Below are positions 21,561 to 36,757 of a stretch of 64,000 nt of DNA, piece by piece. Where the stretch lies: positions 865,636 through 929,635 of the forward strand of contig JAHQIY010000025.1 in assembly GCA_019054805.1 (NCBI GenBank). The letters are read 5' to 3'. The DNA is from Brachionus manjavacas. Lineage: Eukaryota; Rotifera; Eurotatoria; Ploima; Brachionidae. The notes under the pieces are model-generated. The model had not been told where the DNA came from. It saw nothing but the letters and a program-made list of their open reading frames with translations, and made no database searches. The translations under genes and the position numbers were made by a program. The first letter of the stretch is position 1. Each line of letters begins with the position of its first letter.

Positions 21561-24500
21561 ATGGGTTTTTTGCTCTTTTTCGAAGTCGCCTAAAATCTTG
21601 TCCTTTTAGCTTTTTTGACTCCTGTAAATTGTATCATGTAGAACTTTTTGCGCTCTTGAATTTGAGCAGCTAATCATTGCCGTAGCTTGAAAACTAAGCA
21701 TTCTACAATCACTTGAAAACCAAGTTACTGGTCAAAACCCCTAAGTTTCCTAACTGCATAACTTTTCGAATCTTTGACCTTTTTTTGATCTGTAAAAGCC
21801 AAAGGCAAGAAAATTTCAAGATCTATCTAGTGGTATCTTCGGTTTTCCATAATTCGAAAAATTCATTGCAAAAAACCTATCTGTAAAACGTCAAAAAATG
21901 GGTTTTTTGCTCTTTTTCGAAGTCGCCTAAAATCTTGTCCTTTTAATTTCTTTGACTCCTGTAAATTGTATCATGTAGAACTTTTTGCGCTCTTGAATTT
22001 GAGCAGCTAATCATTGCCGTAGCTTGAAAACTAAGCATTCTACAATCACTTGAAAACCAAGTTACTGGTCAAAACCCCTAAGTTTCCTAACTGCATAACT
22101 TTTCGAATCTTTGACCTTTTTTTGATCTGTAAAAGCCAAAGGCAAGAAAATTTCAAGATCTATCTAGTGGTATCTTCGGTTTTCCATAATTCGAAAAATT
22201 CATTGCAAAAAACCTATCTGTAAAACGTCAAAAAATGGGTTTTTTGCTCTTTTTCGAAGTCGCCTAAAATCTTTTCCTTTTAGCTTTTTTGACTCCTGTA
22301 AATTGTATCATGTAGAACTTTTTGCGCTCTTGAATTTGAGCAGCTAATCATTGCCGTAGCTTGAAAACTAAGCATTCTACAATCACTTGAAAACCAAGTT
22401 ACTGGTCAAAACCCCTAAGTTTCCTAACTGCATAACTTTTCGAATCTTTGACCTTTTTTTGATCTGTAAAAGCCAAAGGCAAGAAAATTTCAAGATCTAT
22501 CTAGTGGTATCTTCGGTTTTCCATAATTCGAAAAATTCATTGCAAAAAACCTATCTGTAAAACGTCAAAAAATGGGTTTTTTGCTCTTTTTCGAAGTCGC
22601 CTAAAATCTTGTCCTTTTAGCTTTTTTGACTCCTGTAAATTGTATCATGTAGAACTTTTTGCGCTCTTGAATTTGAGCAGCTAATCATTGCCGTAGCTTG
22701 AAAACTAAGCATTCTACAATCACTTGAAAACCAAGTTACTGATCAAAAACCCAAAGTTTCCTAACTGCATAACTTTTCGAATTTTTGACCTTTTTTGATC
22801 TGTAAAAGCCAAAGGCAAGAAAATTTCAAGATCTATCTAGTGGTATCTTCGGTTTTCCATAATTCGAAAAATTCATTGCAAAAAACCTATCTGTAAAACG
22901 TCAAAAAATGGGTTTTTTGCTCTTTTTCGAAGTCGCCTAAAATCTTGTCCTTTTAGCTTTTTTGACTCCTGTAAATTGTATCATGTAGAACTTTTTGCGC
23001 TCTTGAATTTGAGCAGCTAATCATTGCCGTAGCTTGAAAACTAAGCATTCTACAATCACTTGAAAACCAAGTTACTGGTCAAAACCCCTAAGTTTCCTAA
23101 CTGCATAACTTTTCGAATCTTTGACCTTTTTTTGATCTGTAAAAGCCAAAGGCAAGAAAATTTCAAGATCTATCTAGTGGTATCTTCGGTTTTCCATAAT
23201 TCGAAAAATTCATTGCAAAAAACCTATCTGTAAAACGTCAAAAAATGGGTTTTTTGCTCTTTTTCGAAGTCGCCTAAAATCTTGTCCTTTTAGCTTTTTT
23301 GACTCCTGTAAATTGTATCATGTAGAACTTTTTGCGCTCTTGAATTTGAGCAGCTAATCATTGCCGTAGCTTGAAAACTAAGCATTCTACAATCACTTGA
23401 AAACCAAGCTACTGGTCAAAAACCCTAAGTTTCCTAACTGCATAACTTTTCGAATCTTTGACCTTTTTTTGATCTGTAAAAGCCAAAGGCAAGAAAATTT
23501 CAAGATCTATCTAGTGGTATCTTCGGTTTTCCATAATTCGAAAAATTCATTGCAAAAAACCTATCTGTAAAACGTCAAAAAATGGGTTTTTTGCTCTTTT
23601 TCGAAGTCGCCTAAAATCTTGTCCTTTTAGCTTTTTTGACTCCTGTAAATTGTATCATGTAGAACTTTTTGCGCTCTTGAATTTGAGCAGCTAATCATTG
23701 CCGTAGCTTGAAAACTAAGCATTCTACAATCACTTGAAAACCAAGTTACTGGTCAAAACCCCTAAGTTTCCTAACTGCATAACTTTTCGAATCTTTGACC
23801 TTTTTTTGATCTGTAAAAGCCAAAGGCAAGAAAATTTCAAGATCTATCTAGTGGTATCTTCGGTTTTCCATAATTCGAAAAATTCATTGCAAAAAACCTA
23901 TCTGTAAAACGTCAAAAAATGGGTTTTTTGCTCTTTTTCGAAGTCGCCTAAAATCTTGTCCTTTTAGCTTTTTTGACTCCTGTAAATTGTATCATGTAGA
24001 ACTTTTTGCGCTCTTGAATTTGAGCAGCTAATCATTGCCGTAGCTTGAAAACTAAGCATTCTACAATCACTTGAAAACCAAGCTACTGGTCAAAACCCCT
24101 AAGTTTCCTAACTGCATAACTTTTCGAATCTTTGACCTTTTTTTGATCTGTAAAAGCCAAAGGCAAGAAAATTTCAAGATCTATCTAGTGGTATCTTCGG
24201 TTTTCCATAATTCGAAAAATTCATTGCAAAAAACCTATCTGTAAAACGTCAAAAAATGGGTTTTTTGCTCTTTTTCGAAGTCGCCTAAAATCTTGTCCTT
24301 TTAGCTTTTTTGACTCCTGTAAATTGTATCATGTAGAACTTTTTGCGCTCTTGAATTTGAGCAGCTAATCATTGCCGTAGCTTGAAAACTAAGCATTCTA
24401 CAATCACTTGAAAACCAAGCTACTGGTCAAAACCCCTAAGTTTCCTAACTGCATAACTTTTCGAATCTTTGACCTTTTTTTGATCTGTAAAAGCCAAAGG

Positions 24501-27500
24501 CAAGAAAATTTCAAGATCTATCTAGTGGTATCTTCGGTTTTCCATAATTCGAAAAATTCATTGCAAAAAACCTATCTGTAAAACGTCAAAAAATGGGTTT
24601 TTTGCTCTTTTTCGAAGTCGCCTAAAATCTTGTCCTTTTAGCTTTTTTGACTCCTGTAAATTGTATCATGTAGAACTTTTTGCGCTCTTGAATTTGAGCA
24701 GCTAATCATTGCCGTAGCTTGAAAACTAAGCATTCTACAATCACTTGAAAACCAAGTTACTGGTCAAAACCCCTAAGTTTCCTAACTGCATAACTTTTCG
24801 AATCTTTGACCTTTTTTTGATCTGTAAAAGCCAAAGGCAAGAAAATTTCAAGATCTATCTAGTGGTATCTTCGGTTTTCCATAATTCGAAAAATTCATTG
24901 CAAAAAACCTATCTGTAAAACGTCAAAAAATGGGTTTTTTGCTCTTTTTCGAAGTCGCCTAAAATCTTGTCCTTTTAGCTTTTTTGACTCCTGTAAATTG
25001 TATCATGTAGAACTTTTTGCGCTCTTGAATTTGAGCAGCTAATCATTGCCGTAGCTTGAAAACTAAGCATTCTACAATCACTTGAAAACCAAGCTACTGG
25101 TCAAAACCCCTAAGTTTCCTAACTGCATAACTTTTCGAATCTTTGACCTTTTTTTGATCTGTAAAAGCCAAAGGCAAGAAAATTTCAAGATCTATCTAGT
25201 GGTATCTTCGGTTTTCCATAATTCGAAAAATTCATTGCAAAAAACCTATCTGTAAAACGTCAAAAAATGGGTTTTTTGCTCTTTTTCGAAGTCGCCTAAA
25301 ATCTTGTCCTTTTAGCTTTTTTGACTCCTGTAAATTGTATCATGTAGAACTTTTTGCGCTCTTGAATTTGAGCAGCTAATCATTGCCGTAGCTTGAAAAC
25401 TAAGCATTCTACAATCACTTGAAAACCAAGCTACTGGTCAAAACCCCTAAGTTTCCTAACTGCATAACTTTTCGAATCTTTGACCTTTTTTTGATCTGTA
25501 AAAGCCAAAGGCAAGAAAATTTCAAGATCTATCTAGTGGTATCTTCGGTTTTCCATAATTCGAAAAATTCATTGCAAAAAACCTATCTGTAAAACGTCAA
25601 AAAATGGGTTTTTTGCTCTTTTTCGAAGTCGCCTAAAATCTTGTCCTTTTAGCTTTTTTGACTCCTGTAAATTGTATCATGTAGAACTTTTTGCGCTCTT
25701 GAATTTGAGCAGCTAATCATTGCCGTAGCTTGAAAACTAAGCATTCTACAATCACTTGAAAACCAAGTTACTGGTCAAAACCCCTAAGTTTCCTAACTGC
25801 ATAACTTTTCGAATCTTTGACCTTTTTTTGATCTGTAAAAGCCAAAGGCAAGAAAATTTCAAGATCTATCTAGTGGTATCTTCGGTTTTCCATAATTCGA
25901 AAAATTCATTGCAAAAAACCTATCTGTAAAACGTCAAAAAATGGGTTTTTTGCTCTTTTTCGAAGTCGCCTAAAATCTTGTCCTTTTAGCTTTTTTGACT
26001 CCTGTAAATTGTATCATGTAGAACTTTTTGCGCTCTTGAATTTGAGCAGCTAATCATTGCCGTAGCTTGAAAACTAAGCATTCTACAATCACTTGAAAAC
26101 CAAGTTACTGGTCAAAACCCCTAAGTTTCCTAACTGCATAACTTTTCGAATCTTTGACCTTTTTTTGATCTGTAAAAGCCAAAGGCAAGAAAATTTCAAG
26201 ATCTATCTAGTGGTATCTTCGGTTTTCCATAATTCGAAAAATTCATTGCAAAAAACCTATCTGTAAAACGTCAAAAAATGGGTTTTTTGCTCTTTTTCGA
26301 AGTCGCCTAAAATCTTGTCCTTTTAGCTTTTTTGACTCCTGTAAATTGTATCATGTAGAACTTTTTGCGCTCTTGAATTTGAGCAGCTAATCATTGCCGT
26401 AGCTTGAAAACTAAGCATTCTACAATCACTTGAAAACCAAGTTACTGGTCAAAACCCCTAAGTTTCCTAACTGCATAACTTTTCGAATCTTTGACCTTTT
26501 TTGATCTGTAAAAGCCAAAGGCAAGAAAATTTCAAGATCTATCTAGTGGTATCTTCGGTTTTCCATAATTCGAAAAATTCATTGCAAAAAACCTATCTGT
26601 AAAACGTCAAAAAATGGGTTTTTTGCTCTTTTTCGAAGTCGCCTAAAATCTTGTCCTTTTAGCTTTTTTGACTCCTGTAAATTGTATCATGTAGAACTTT
26701 TTGCGCTCTTGAATTTGAGCAGCTAATCATTGCCGTAGCTTGAAAACTAAGCATTCTACAATCACTTGAAAACCAAGCTACTGGTCAAAAACCCTAAGTT
26801 TCCTAACTGCATAACTTTTCGAATCTTTGACCTTTTTTTGATCTGTAAAAGCCAAAGGCAAGAAAATTTCAAGATCTATCTAGTGGTATCTTCGGTTTTC
26901 CATAATTCGAAAAATTCATTGCAAAAAACCTATCTGTAAAACGTCAAAAAATGGGTTTTTTGCTCTTTTTCGAAGTCGCCTAAAATCTTGTCCTTTTAGC
27001 TTTTTTGACTCCTGTAAATTGTATCATGTAGAACTTTTTGCGCTCTTGAATTTGAGCAGCTAATCATTGCCGTAGCTTGAAAACTAAGCATTCTACAATC
27101 ACTTGAAAACCAAGCTACTGGTCAAAAACCCTAAGTTTCCTAACTGCATAACTTTTCGAATCTTTGACCTTTTTTTGATCTGTAAAAGCCAAAGGCAAGA
27201 AAATTTCAAGATCTATCTAGTGGTATCTTCGGTTTTCCATAATTCGAAAAATTCATTGCAAAAAACCTATCTGTAAAACGTCAAAAAATGGGTTTTTTGC
27301 TCTTTTTCGAAGTCGCCTAAAATCTTGTCCTTTTAGCTTTTTTGACTCCTGTAAATTGTATCATGTAGAACTTTTTGCGCTCTTGAATTTGAGCAGCTAA
27401 TCATTGCCGTAGCTTGAAAACTAAGCATTCTACAATCACTTGAAAACCAAGTTACTGGTCAAAACCCCTAAGTTTCCTAACTGCATAACTTTTCGAATCT

Positions 27501-30500
27501 TTGACCTTTTTTTGATCTGTAAAAGCCAAAGGCAAGAAAATTTCAAGATCTATCTAGTGGTATCTTCGGTTTTCCATAATTCGAAAAATTCATTGCAAAA
27601 AACCTATCTGTAAAACGTCAAAAAATGGGTTTTTTGCTCTTTTTCGAAGTCGCCTAAAATCTTGTCCTTTTAGCTTTTTTGACTCCTGTAAATTGTATCA
27701 TGTAGAACTTTTTGCGCTCTTGAATTTGAGCAGCTAATCATTGCCGTAGCTTGAAAACTAAGCATTCTACAATCACTTGAAAACCAAGTTACTGATCAAA
27801 AACCCAAAGTTTCCTAACTGCATAACTTTTCGAATTTTTGACCTTTTTTTGATCTGTAAAAGCCAAAGGCAAGAAAATTTCAAGATCTATCTAGTGGTAT
27901 CTTCGGTTTTCCATAATTCGAAAAATTCATTGCAAAAAACCTATCTGTAAAACGTCAAAAAATGGGTTTTTTGCTCTTTTTCGAAGTCGCCTAAAATCTT
28001 GTCCTTTTAGCTTTTTTGACTCCTGTAAATTGTATCATGTAGAACTTTTTGCGCTCTTGAATTTGAGCAGCTAATCATTGCCGTAGCTTGAAAACTAAGC
28101 ATTCTACAATCACTTGAAAACCAAGCTACTGGTCAAAACCCCTAAGTTTCCTAACTGCATAACTTTTCGAATCTTTGATCTTTTTTGATCTGTAAAAGCC
28201 AAAGGCAAGAAAATTTCAAGATCTATCTAGTGGTATCTTCGGTTTTCCATAATTCGAAAAATTCATTGCAAAAAACCTATCTGTAAAACGTCAAAAAATG
28301 GGTTTTTTGCTCTTTTTCGAAGTCGCCTAAAATCTTGTCCTTTTAGCTTTTTTGACTCCTGTAAATTGTATCATGTAGAACTTTTTGCGCTCTTGAATTT
28401 GAGCAGCTAATCATTGCCGTAGCTTGAAAACTAAGCATTCTACAATCACTTGAAAACCAAGCTACTGGTCAAAACCCCTAAGTTTCCTAACTGCATAACT
28501 TTTCGAATCTTTGACCTTTTTTTGATCTGTAAAAGCCAAAGGCAAGAAAATTTCAAGATCTATCTAGTGGTATCTTCGGTTTTCCATAATTCGAAAAATT
28601 CATTGCAAAAAACCTATCTGTAAAACGTCAAAAAATGGGTTTTTTGCTCTTTTTCGAAGTCGCCTAAAATCTTGTCCTTTTAGCTTTTTTGACTCCTGTA
28701 AATTGTATCATGTAGAACTTTTTGCGCTCTTGAATTTGAGCAGCTAATCATTGCCGTAGCTTGAAAACTAAGCATTCTACAATCACTTGAAAACCAAGCT
28801 ACTGGTCAAAACCCCTAAGTTTCCTAACTGCATAACTTTTCGAATCTTTGACCTTTTTTTGATCTGTAAAAGCCAAAGGCAAGAAAATTTCAAGATCTAT
28901 CTAGTGGTATCTTCGGTTTTCCATAATTCGAAAAATTCATTGCAAAAAACCTATCTGTAAAACGTCAAAAAATGGGTTTTTTGCTCTTTTTCGAAGTCGC
29001 CTAAAATCTTGTCCTTTTAGCTTTTTTGACTCCTGTAAATTGTATCATGTAGAACTTTTTGCGCTCTTGAATTTGAGCAGCTAATCATTGCCGTAGCTTG
29101 AAAACTAAGCATTCTACAATCACTTGAAAACCAAGTTACTGGTCAAAACCCCTAAGTTTCCTAACTGCATAACTTTTCGAATCTTTGACCTTTTTTTGAT
29201 CTGTAAAAGCCAAAGGCAAGAAAATTTCAAGATCTATCTAGTGGTATCTTCGGTTTTCCATAATTCGAAAAATTCATTGCAAAAAACCTATCTGTAAAAC
29301 GTCAAAAAATGGGTTTTTTGCTCTTTTTCGAAGTCGCCTAAAATCTTGTCCTTTTAGCTTTTTTGACTCCTGTAAATTGTATCATGTAGAACTTTTTGCG
29401 CTCTTGAATTTGAGCAGCTAATCATTGCCGTAGCTTGAAAACTAAGCATTCTACAATCACTTGAAAACCAAGCTACTGGTCAAAACCCCTAAGTTTCCTA
29501 ACTGCATAACTTTTCGAATCTTTGATCTTTTTTGATCTGTAAAAGCCAAAGGCAAGAAAATTTCAAGATCTATCTAGTGGTATCTTCGGTTTTCCATAAT
29601 TCGAAAAATTCATTGCAAAAAACCTATCTGTAAAACGTCAAAAAATGGGTTTTTTGCTCTTTTTCGAAGTCGCCTAAAATCTTGTCCTTTTAGCTTTTTT
29701 GACTCCTGTAAATTGTATCATGTAGAACTTTTTGCGCTCTTGAATTTGAGCAGCTAATCATTGCCGTAGCTTGAAAACTAAGCATTCTACAATCACTTGA
29801 AAACCAAGCTACTGGTCAAAAACCCTAATTTTCCTAACTGCATAACTTTTCGAATCTTTGATCTTTTTTGATCTGTAAAAGCCAAAGGCAAGAAAATTTC
29901 AAGATCTATCTAGTGGTATCTTCGGTTTTCCATAATTCGAAAAATTCATTGCAAAAAACCTATCTGTAAAACGTCAAAAAATGGGTTTTTTGCTCTTTTT
30001 CGAAGTCGCCTAAAATCTTGTCCTTTTAGCTTTTTTGACTCCTGTAAATTGTATCATGTAGAACTTTTTGCGCTCTTGAATTTGAGCAGCTAATCATTGC
30101 CGTAGCTTGAAAACTAAGCATTCTACAATCACTTGAAAACCAAGCTACTGGTCAAAACCCCTAAGTTTCCTAACTGCATAACTTTTCGAATCTTTGACCT
30201 TTTTTTGATCTGTAAAAGCCAAAGGCAAGAAAATTTCAAGATCTATCTAGTGGTATCTTCGGTTTTCCATAATTCGAAAAATTCATTGCAAAAAACCTAT
30301 CTGTAAAACGTCAAAAAATGGGTTTTTTGCTCTTTTTCGAAGTCGCCTAAAATCTTGTCCTTTTAGCTTTTTTGACTCCTGTAAATTGTATCATGTAGAA
30401 CTTTTTGCGCTCTTGAATTTGAGCAGCTAATCATTGCCGTAGCTTGAAAACTAAGCATTCTACAATCACTTGAAAACCAAGCTACTGGTCAAAACCCCTA

Positions 30501-30539
30501 AGTTTCCTAACTGCATAACTTTTCGAATTTTTGACCTTT

Positions 30540-33500
30540 TTTAGATCTGTAAATGCCAAAGGCAAGAAAATTTCAAAATCTATCTAGTGGTAATTTCGGT
30601 TTTCTATAATTCGAAAAATTCATTGCAAAAAACCTATCTGTAAAAGCTTAAGGCAAGAAAATTTCAAAATCTATCTAGTGGTATCTTCGGTTTTCCATAA
30701 TTCGAAAAATTTATTGCAAAAAACCTTTCTGTAAAACGTCAAAAAATGGGTTTTTTGCTCTTTTTCGAAGTCGCCTAAAATCTTGTCCTTTTAGCTTTTT
30801 TGACTCCTGTAAATTGTATCATGTAGAACTTTTTGCGCTCTTGAATTTGAGCAGCTAATCATTGCCGTAGCTTGAAAACTAAGCATTCTACAATCACTTG
30901 AAAACCAAGCTACTGGTCAAAACCCCTAAGTTTCCTAACTGCATAACTTTTCGAATCTTTGACCTTTTTTTGATCTGTAAAAGCCAAAGGCAAGAAAATT
31001 TCAAGATCTATCTAGTGGTATCTTCGGTTTTCCATAATTCGAAAAATTCATTGCAAAAAACCTATCTGTAAAACGTCAAAAAATGGGTTTTTTGCTCTTT
31101 TTCGAAGTCGCCTAAAATCTTGTCCTTTTAGCTTTTTTGACTCCTGTAAATTGTATCATGTAGAACTTTTTGCGCTCTTGAATTTGAGCAGCTAATCATT
31201 GCCGTAGCTTGAAAACTAAGCATTCTACAATCACTTGAAAACCAAGCTACTGGTCAAAACCCCTAAGTTTCCTAACTGCATAACTTTTCGAATCTTTGAC
31301 CCTTTTTTGATCTGTAAAAGCCAAAGGCAAGAAAATTTCAAGATCTATCTAGTGGTATCTTCGGTTTTCCATAATTCGAAAAATTCATTGCAAAAAACCT
31401 ATCTGTAAAACGTCAAAAAATGGGTTTTTTGCTCTTTTTCGAAGTCGCCTAAAATCTTGTCCTTTTAGCTTTTTTGACTCCTGTAAATTGTATCATGTAG
31501 AACTTTTTGCGCTCTTGAATTTGAGCAGCTAATCATTGCCGTAGCTTGAAAACTAAGCATTCTACAATCACTTGAAAACCAAGCTACTGGTCAAAACCCC
31601 TAAGTTTCCTAACTGCATAACTTTTCGAATCTTTGATCTTTTTTGATCTGTAAAAGCCAAAGGCAAGAAAATTTCAAGATCTATCTAGTGGTATCTTCGG
31701 TTTTCCATAATTCGAAAAATTCATTGCAAAAAACCTATCTGTAAAACGTCAAAAAATGGGTTTTTTGCTCTTTTTCGAAGTCGCCTAAAATCTTGTCCTT
31801 TTAGCTTTTTTGACTCCTGTAAATTGTATCATGTAGAACTTTTTGCGCTCTTGAATTTGAGCAGCTAATCATTGCCGTAGCTTGAAAACTAAGCATTCTA
31901 CAATCACTTGAAAACCAAGCTACTGGTCAAAACCCCTAAGTTTCCTAACTGCATAACTTTTCGAATCTTTGACCTTTTTTTGATCTGTAAATGCCAAAGG
32001 CAAGAAAATTTCAAAATCTATCTAGTGGTAATTTCGGTTTTCTATAATTCGAAAAATTCATTGCAAAAAACCTATCTGTAAAAGCTTAAGGCAAGAAAAT
32101 TTCAAGATCTATCTAGTGGTATCTTCGGTTTTCCATAATTCGAAAAATTCATTGCAAAAAACCTATCTGTAAAACGTCAAAAAATGGGTTTTTTGCTCTT
32201 TTTCGAAGTCGCCTAAAATCTTGTCCTTTTAGCTTTTTTGACTCCTGTAAATTGTATCATGTAGAACTTTTTGCGCTCTTGAATTTGAGCAGCTAATCAT
32301 TGCCGTAGCTTGAAAACTAAGCATTCTACAATCACTTGAAAACCAAGCTACTGGTCAAAACCCCTAAGTTTCCTAACTGCATAACTTTTCGAATCTTTGA
32401 CCTTTTTTTGATCTGTAAAAGCCAAAGGCAAGAAAATTTCAAGATCTATCTAGTGGTATCTTCGGTTTTCCATAATTCGAAAAATTCATTGCAAAAAACC
32501 TATCTGTAAAACGTCAAAAAATGGGTTTTTTGCTCTTTTTCGAAGTCGCCTAAAATCTTGTCCTTTTAGCTTTTTTGACTCCTGTAAATTGTATCATGTA
32601 GAACTTTTTGCGCTCTTGAATTTGAGCAGCTAATCATTGCCGTAGCTTGAAAACTAAGCATTCTACAATCACTTGAAAACCAAGCTACTGGTCAAAAACC
32701 CTAAGTTTCCTAACTGCATAACTTTTCGAATCTTTGACCTTTTTTTGATCTGTAAAAGCCAAAGGCAAGAAAATTTCAAGATCTATCTAGTGGTATCTTC
32801 GGTTTTCCATAATTCGAAAAATTCATTGCAAAAAACCTATCTGTAAAACGTCAAAAAATGGGTTTTTTGCTCTTTTTCGAAGTCGCCTAAAATCTTGTCC
32901 TTTTAGCTTTTTTGACTCCTGTAAATTGTATCATGTAGAACTTTTTGCGCTCTTGAATTTGAGCAGCTAATCATTGCCGTAGCTTGAAAACTAAGCATTC
33001 TACAATCACTTGAAAACCAAGCTACTGGTCAAAACCCCTAAGTTTCCTAACTGCATAACTTTTCGAATCTTTGACCTTTTTTTGATCTGTAAAAGCCAAA
33101 GGCAAGAAAATTTCAAGATCTATCTAGTGGTATCTTCGGTTTTCCATAATTCGAAAAATTCATTGCAAAAAACCTATCTGTAAAACGTCAAAAAATGGGT
33201 TTTTTGCTCTTTTTCGAAGTCGCCTAAAATCTTGTCCTTTTAGCTTTTTTGACTCCTGTAAATTGTATCATGTAGAACTTTTTGCGCTCTTGAATTTGAG
33301 CAGCTAATCATTGCCGTAGCTTGAAAACTAAGCATTCTACAATCACTTGAAAACCAAGCTACTGGTCAAAACCCCTAAGTTTCCTAACTGCATAACTTTT
33401 CGAATTTTTGACCTTTTTTTGATCTGTAAAAGCTTAAGGCAAGAATATTTCAAGATCTATCTAGTGGTAATTTCGGTTTTCTATAATTCGAAAAATTCAT

Positions 33501-36500
33501 TGCAAAAAACCTATCTGTAAAAGCTTAAGGCAAGAAAATTTCAAGATCTATCTAGTGGTATCTTCGGTTTTCCATAATTCGAAAAATTCATTGCAAAAAA
33601 CCTATCTGTAAAACGTCAAAAAATGGGTTTTTTGCTCTTTTTCGAAGTCGCCTAAAATCTTGTCCTTTTAGCTTTTTTGACTCCTGTAAATTGTATCATG
33701 TAGAACTTTTTGCGCTCTTGAATTTGAGCAGCTAATCATTGCCGTAGCTTGAAAACTAAGCATTCTACAATCACTTGAAAACCAAGCTACTGGTCAAAAC
33801 CCCTAAGTTTCCTAACTGCATAACTTTTCGAATCTTTGACCCTTTTTTGATCTGTAAAAGCCAAAGGCAAGAAAATTTCAAGATCTATCTAGTGGTATCT
33901 TCGGTTTTCCATAATTCGAAAAATTCATTGCAAAAAACCTATCTGTAAAACGTCAAAAAATGGGTTTTTTGCTCTTTTTCGAAGTCGCCTAAAATCTTGT
34001 CCTTTTAGCTTTTTTGACTCCTGTAAATTGTATCATGTAGAACTTTTTGCGCTCTTGAATTTGAGCAGCTAATCATTGCCGTAGCTTGAAAACTAAGCAT
34101 TCTACAATCACTTGAAAACCAAGCTACTGGTCAAAACCCCTAAGTTTCCTAACTGCATAACTTTTCGAATCTTTGACCTTTTTTTGATCTGTAAAAGCCA
34201 AAGGCAAGAAAATTTCAAGATCTATCTAGTGGTATCTTCGGTTTTCCATAATTCGAAAAATTCATTGCAAAAAACCTATCTGTAAAACGTCAAAAAATGG
34301 GTTTTTTGCTCTTTTTCGAAGTCGCCTAAAATCTTGTCCTTTTAGCTTTTTTGACTCCTGTAAATTGTATCATGTAGAACTTTTTGCGCTCTTGAATTTG
34401 AGCAGCTAATCATTGCCGTAGCTTGAAAACTAAGCATTCTACAATCACTTGAAAACCAAGTTACTGATCAAAAACCCAAAGTTTCCTAACTGCATAACTT
34501 TTCGAATTTTTGACCTTTTTTTGATCTGTAAATGCCAAAGGCAAGAAAATTTCAAGATCTATCTAGTGGTAATTTCGGTTTTCTATAATTCGAAAAATTC
34601 ATTGCAAAAAACCTATCTGTAAAAGCTTAAGGCAAGAAAATTTCAAGATCTATCTAGTGGTATCTTCGGTTTTCCATAATTCGAAAAATTCATTGCAAAA
34701 AACCTATCTGTAAAACGTCAAAAAATGGGTTTTTTGCTCTTTTTCGAAGTCGCCTAAAATCTTGTCCTTTTAGCTTTTTTGACTCCTGTAAATTGTATCA
34801 TGTAGAACTTTTTGCGCTCTTGAATTTGAGCAGCTAATCATTGCCGTAGCTTGAAAACTAAGCATTCTACAATCACTTGAAAACCAAGCTACTGGTCAAA
34901 ACCCCTAAGTTTCCTAACTGCATAACTTTTCGAATCTTTGACCTTTTTTTGATCTGTAAAAGCCAAAGGCATGAAAATTTCAAGATCTATCTAGTGGTAA
35001 TTTCGGTTTTCTATAATTCGAAAAATTCATTGCAAAAAACCTATCTGTTAAAAGCTTAAGGTAAGAAAATTTCAAGATCTATCTAGTGGTATCTTCGGTT
35101 TTCCATAATTCGAAAAATTCATTGCAAAAAACCTATCTGTAAAACGTCAAAAAATGGGTTTTTTGCTCTTTTTCGAAGTCGCCTAAAATCTTGTCCTTTT
35201 AGCTTTTTTGACTCCTGTAAATTGTATCATGTAGAACTTTTTGCGCTCTTGAATTTGAGCAGCTAATCATTGCCGTAGCTTGAAAACTAAGCATTCTACA
35301 ATCACTTGAAAACCAAGCTACTGGTCAAAACCCCTAAGTTTCCTAACTGCATAACTTTTCGAATCTTTGACCCTTTTTTGATCTGTAAAAGCCAAAGGCA
35401 AGAAAATTTCAAGATCTATCTAGTGGTATCTTCGGTTTTCCATAATTCGAAAAATTCATTGCAAAAAACCTATCTGTAAAACGTCAAAAAATGGGTTTTT
35501 TGCTCTTTTTCGAAGTCGCCTAAAATCTTGTCCTTTTAGCTTTTTTGACTCCTGTAAATTGTATCATGTAGAACTTTTTGCGCTCTTGAATTTGAGCAGC
35601 TAATCATTGCCGTAGCTTGAAAACTAAGCATTCTACAATCACTTGAAAACCAAGCTACTGGTCAAAAACCCTAAGTTTCCTAACTGCATAACTTTTCGAA
35701 TCTTTGACCTTTTTTTGATCTGTAAAAGCCAAAGGCAAGAAAATTTCAAGATCTATCTAGTGGTATCTTCGGTTTTCCATAATTCGAAAAATTCATTGCA
35801 AAAAACCTATCTGTAAAACGTCAAAAAATGGGTTTTTTGCTCTTTTTCGAAGTCGCCTAAAATCTTGTCCTTTTAGCTTTTTTGACTCCTGTAAATTGTA
35901 TCATGTAGAACTTTTTGCGCTCTTGAATTTGAGCAGCTAATCATTGCCGTAGCTTGAAAACTAAGCATTCTACAATCACTTGAAAACCAAGCTACTGGTC
36001 AAAAACCCTAAGTTTCCTAACTGCATAACTTTTCGAATCTTTGACCTTTTTTTGATCTGTAAAAGCCAAAGGCAAGAAAATTTCAAGATCTATCTAGTGG
36101 TATCTTCGGTTTTCCATAATTCGAAAAATTCATTGCAAAAAACCTATCTGTAAAACGTCAAAAAATGGGTTTTTTGCTCTTTTTCGAAGTCGCCTAAAAT
36201 CTTGTCCTTTTAGCTTTTTTGACTCCTGTAAATTGTATCATGTAGAACTTTTTGCGCTCTTGAATTTGAGCAGCTAATCATTGCCGTAGCTTGAAAACTA
36301 AGCATTCTACAATCACTTGAAAACCAAGCTACTGGTCAAAACCCCTAAGTTTCCTAACTGCATAACTTTTCGAATTTTTGACCTTTTTTTGATCGGTAAA
36401 TGCCAAAGGCAAGAATATTTCAAGATCTATCTAGTTGTAATTTCGGTATTCTATAATTCGAAAAATTCATTGCAAAAAACCTATCTGTAAAAGCTTAAGG

Positions 36501-36580
36501 CAAGAAAATTTCAAGATCTATCTAGTGGTATCTTCGGTTTTCCATAATTCGAAAAATTCATTGCAAAAAACCTATCTGTA
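30540..36580 (+). repeat. 428-bp monomers, right group
   Basis: The same 91-bp internal duplication reappears near 30,640, 32,080, 33,515, 34,620, 35,045 and 36,485 after about 9 kb without it. TACTGG spacing across one such unit (31,921 to 32,349) is 428 bp, exactly 91 more than 337. Most of these units also share GAATTTTTGACC or GTAAATGCC markers, showing common descent rather than repeated independent duplication. Confidence 0.85.
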
Positions 36581-36757
36581 AAACGTCAAAAAATGGGTTT
36601 TTTGCTCTTTTTCGAAGTCGCCTAAAATCTTGTCCTTTTAGCTTTTTTGACTCCTGTAAATTGTATCATGTAGAACTTTTTGCGCTCTTGAATTTGAGCA
36701 GCTAATCATTGCCGTAGCTTGAAAACTAAGCATTCTACAATCACTTGAAAACCAAGC

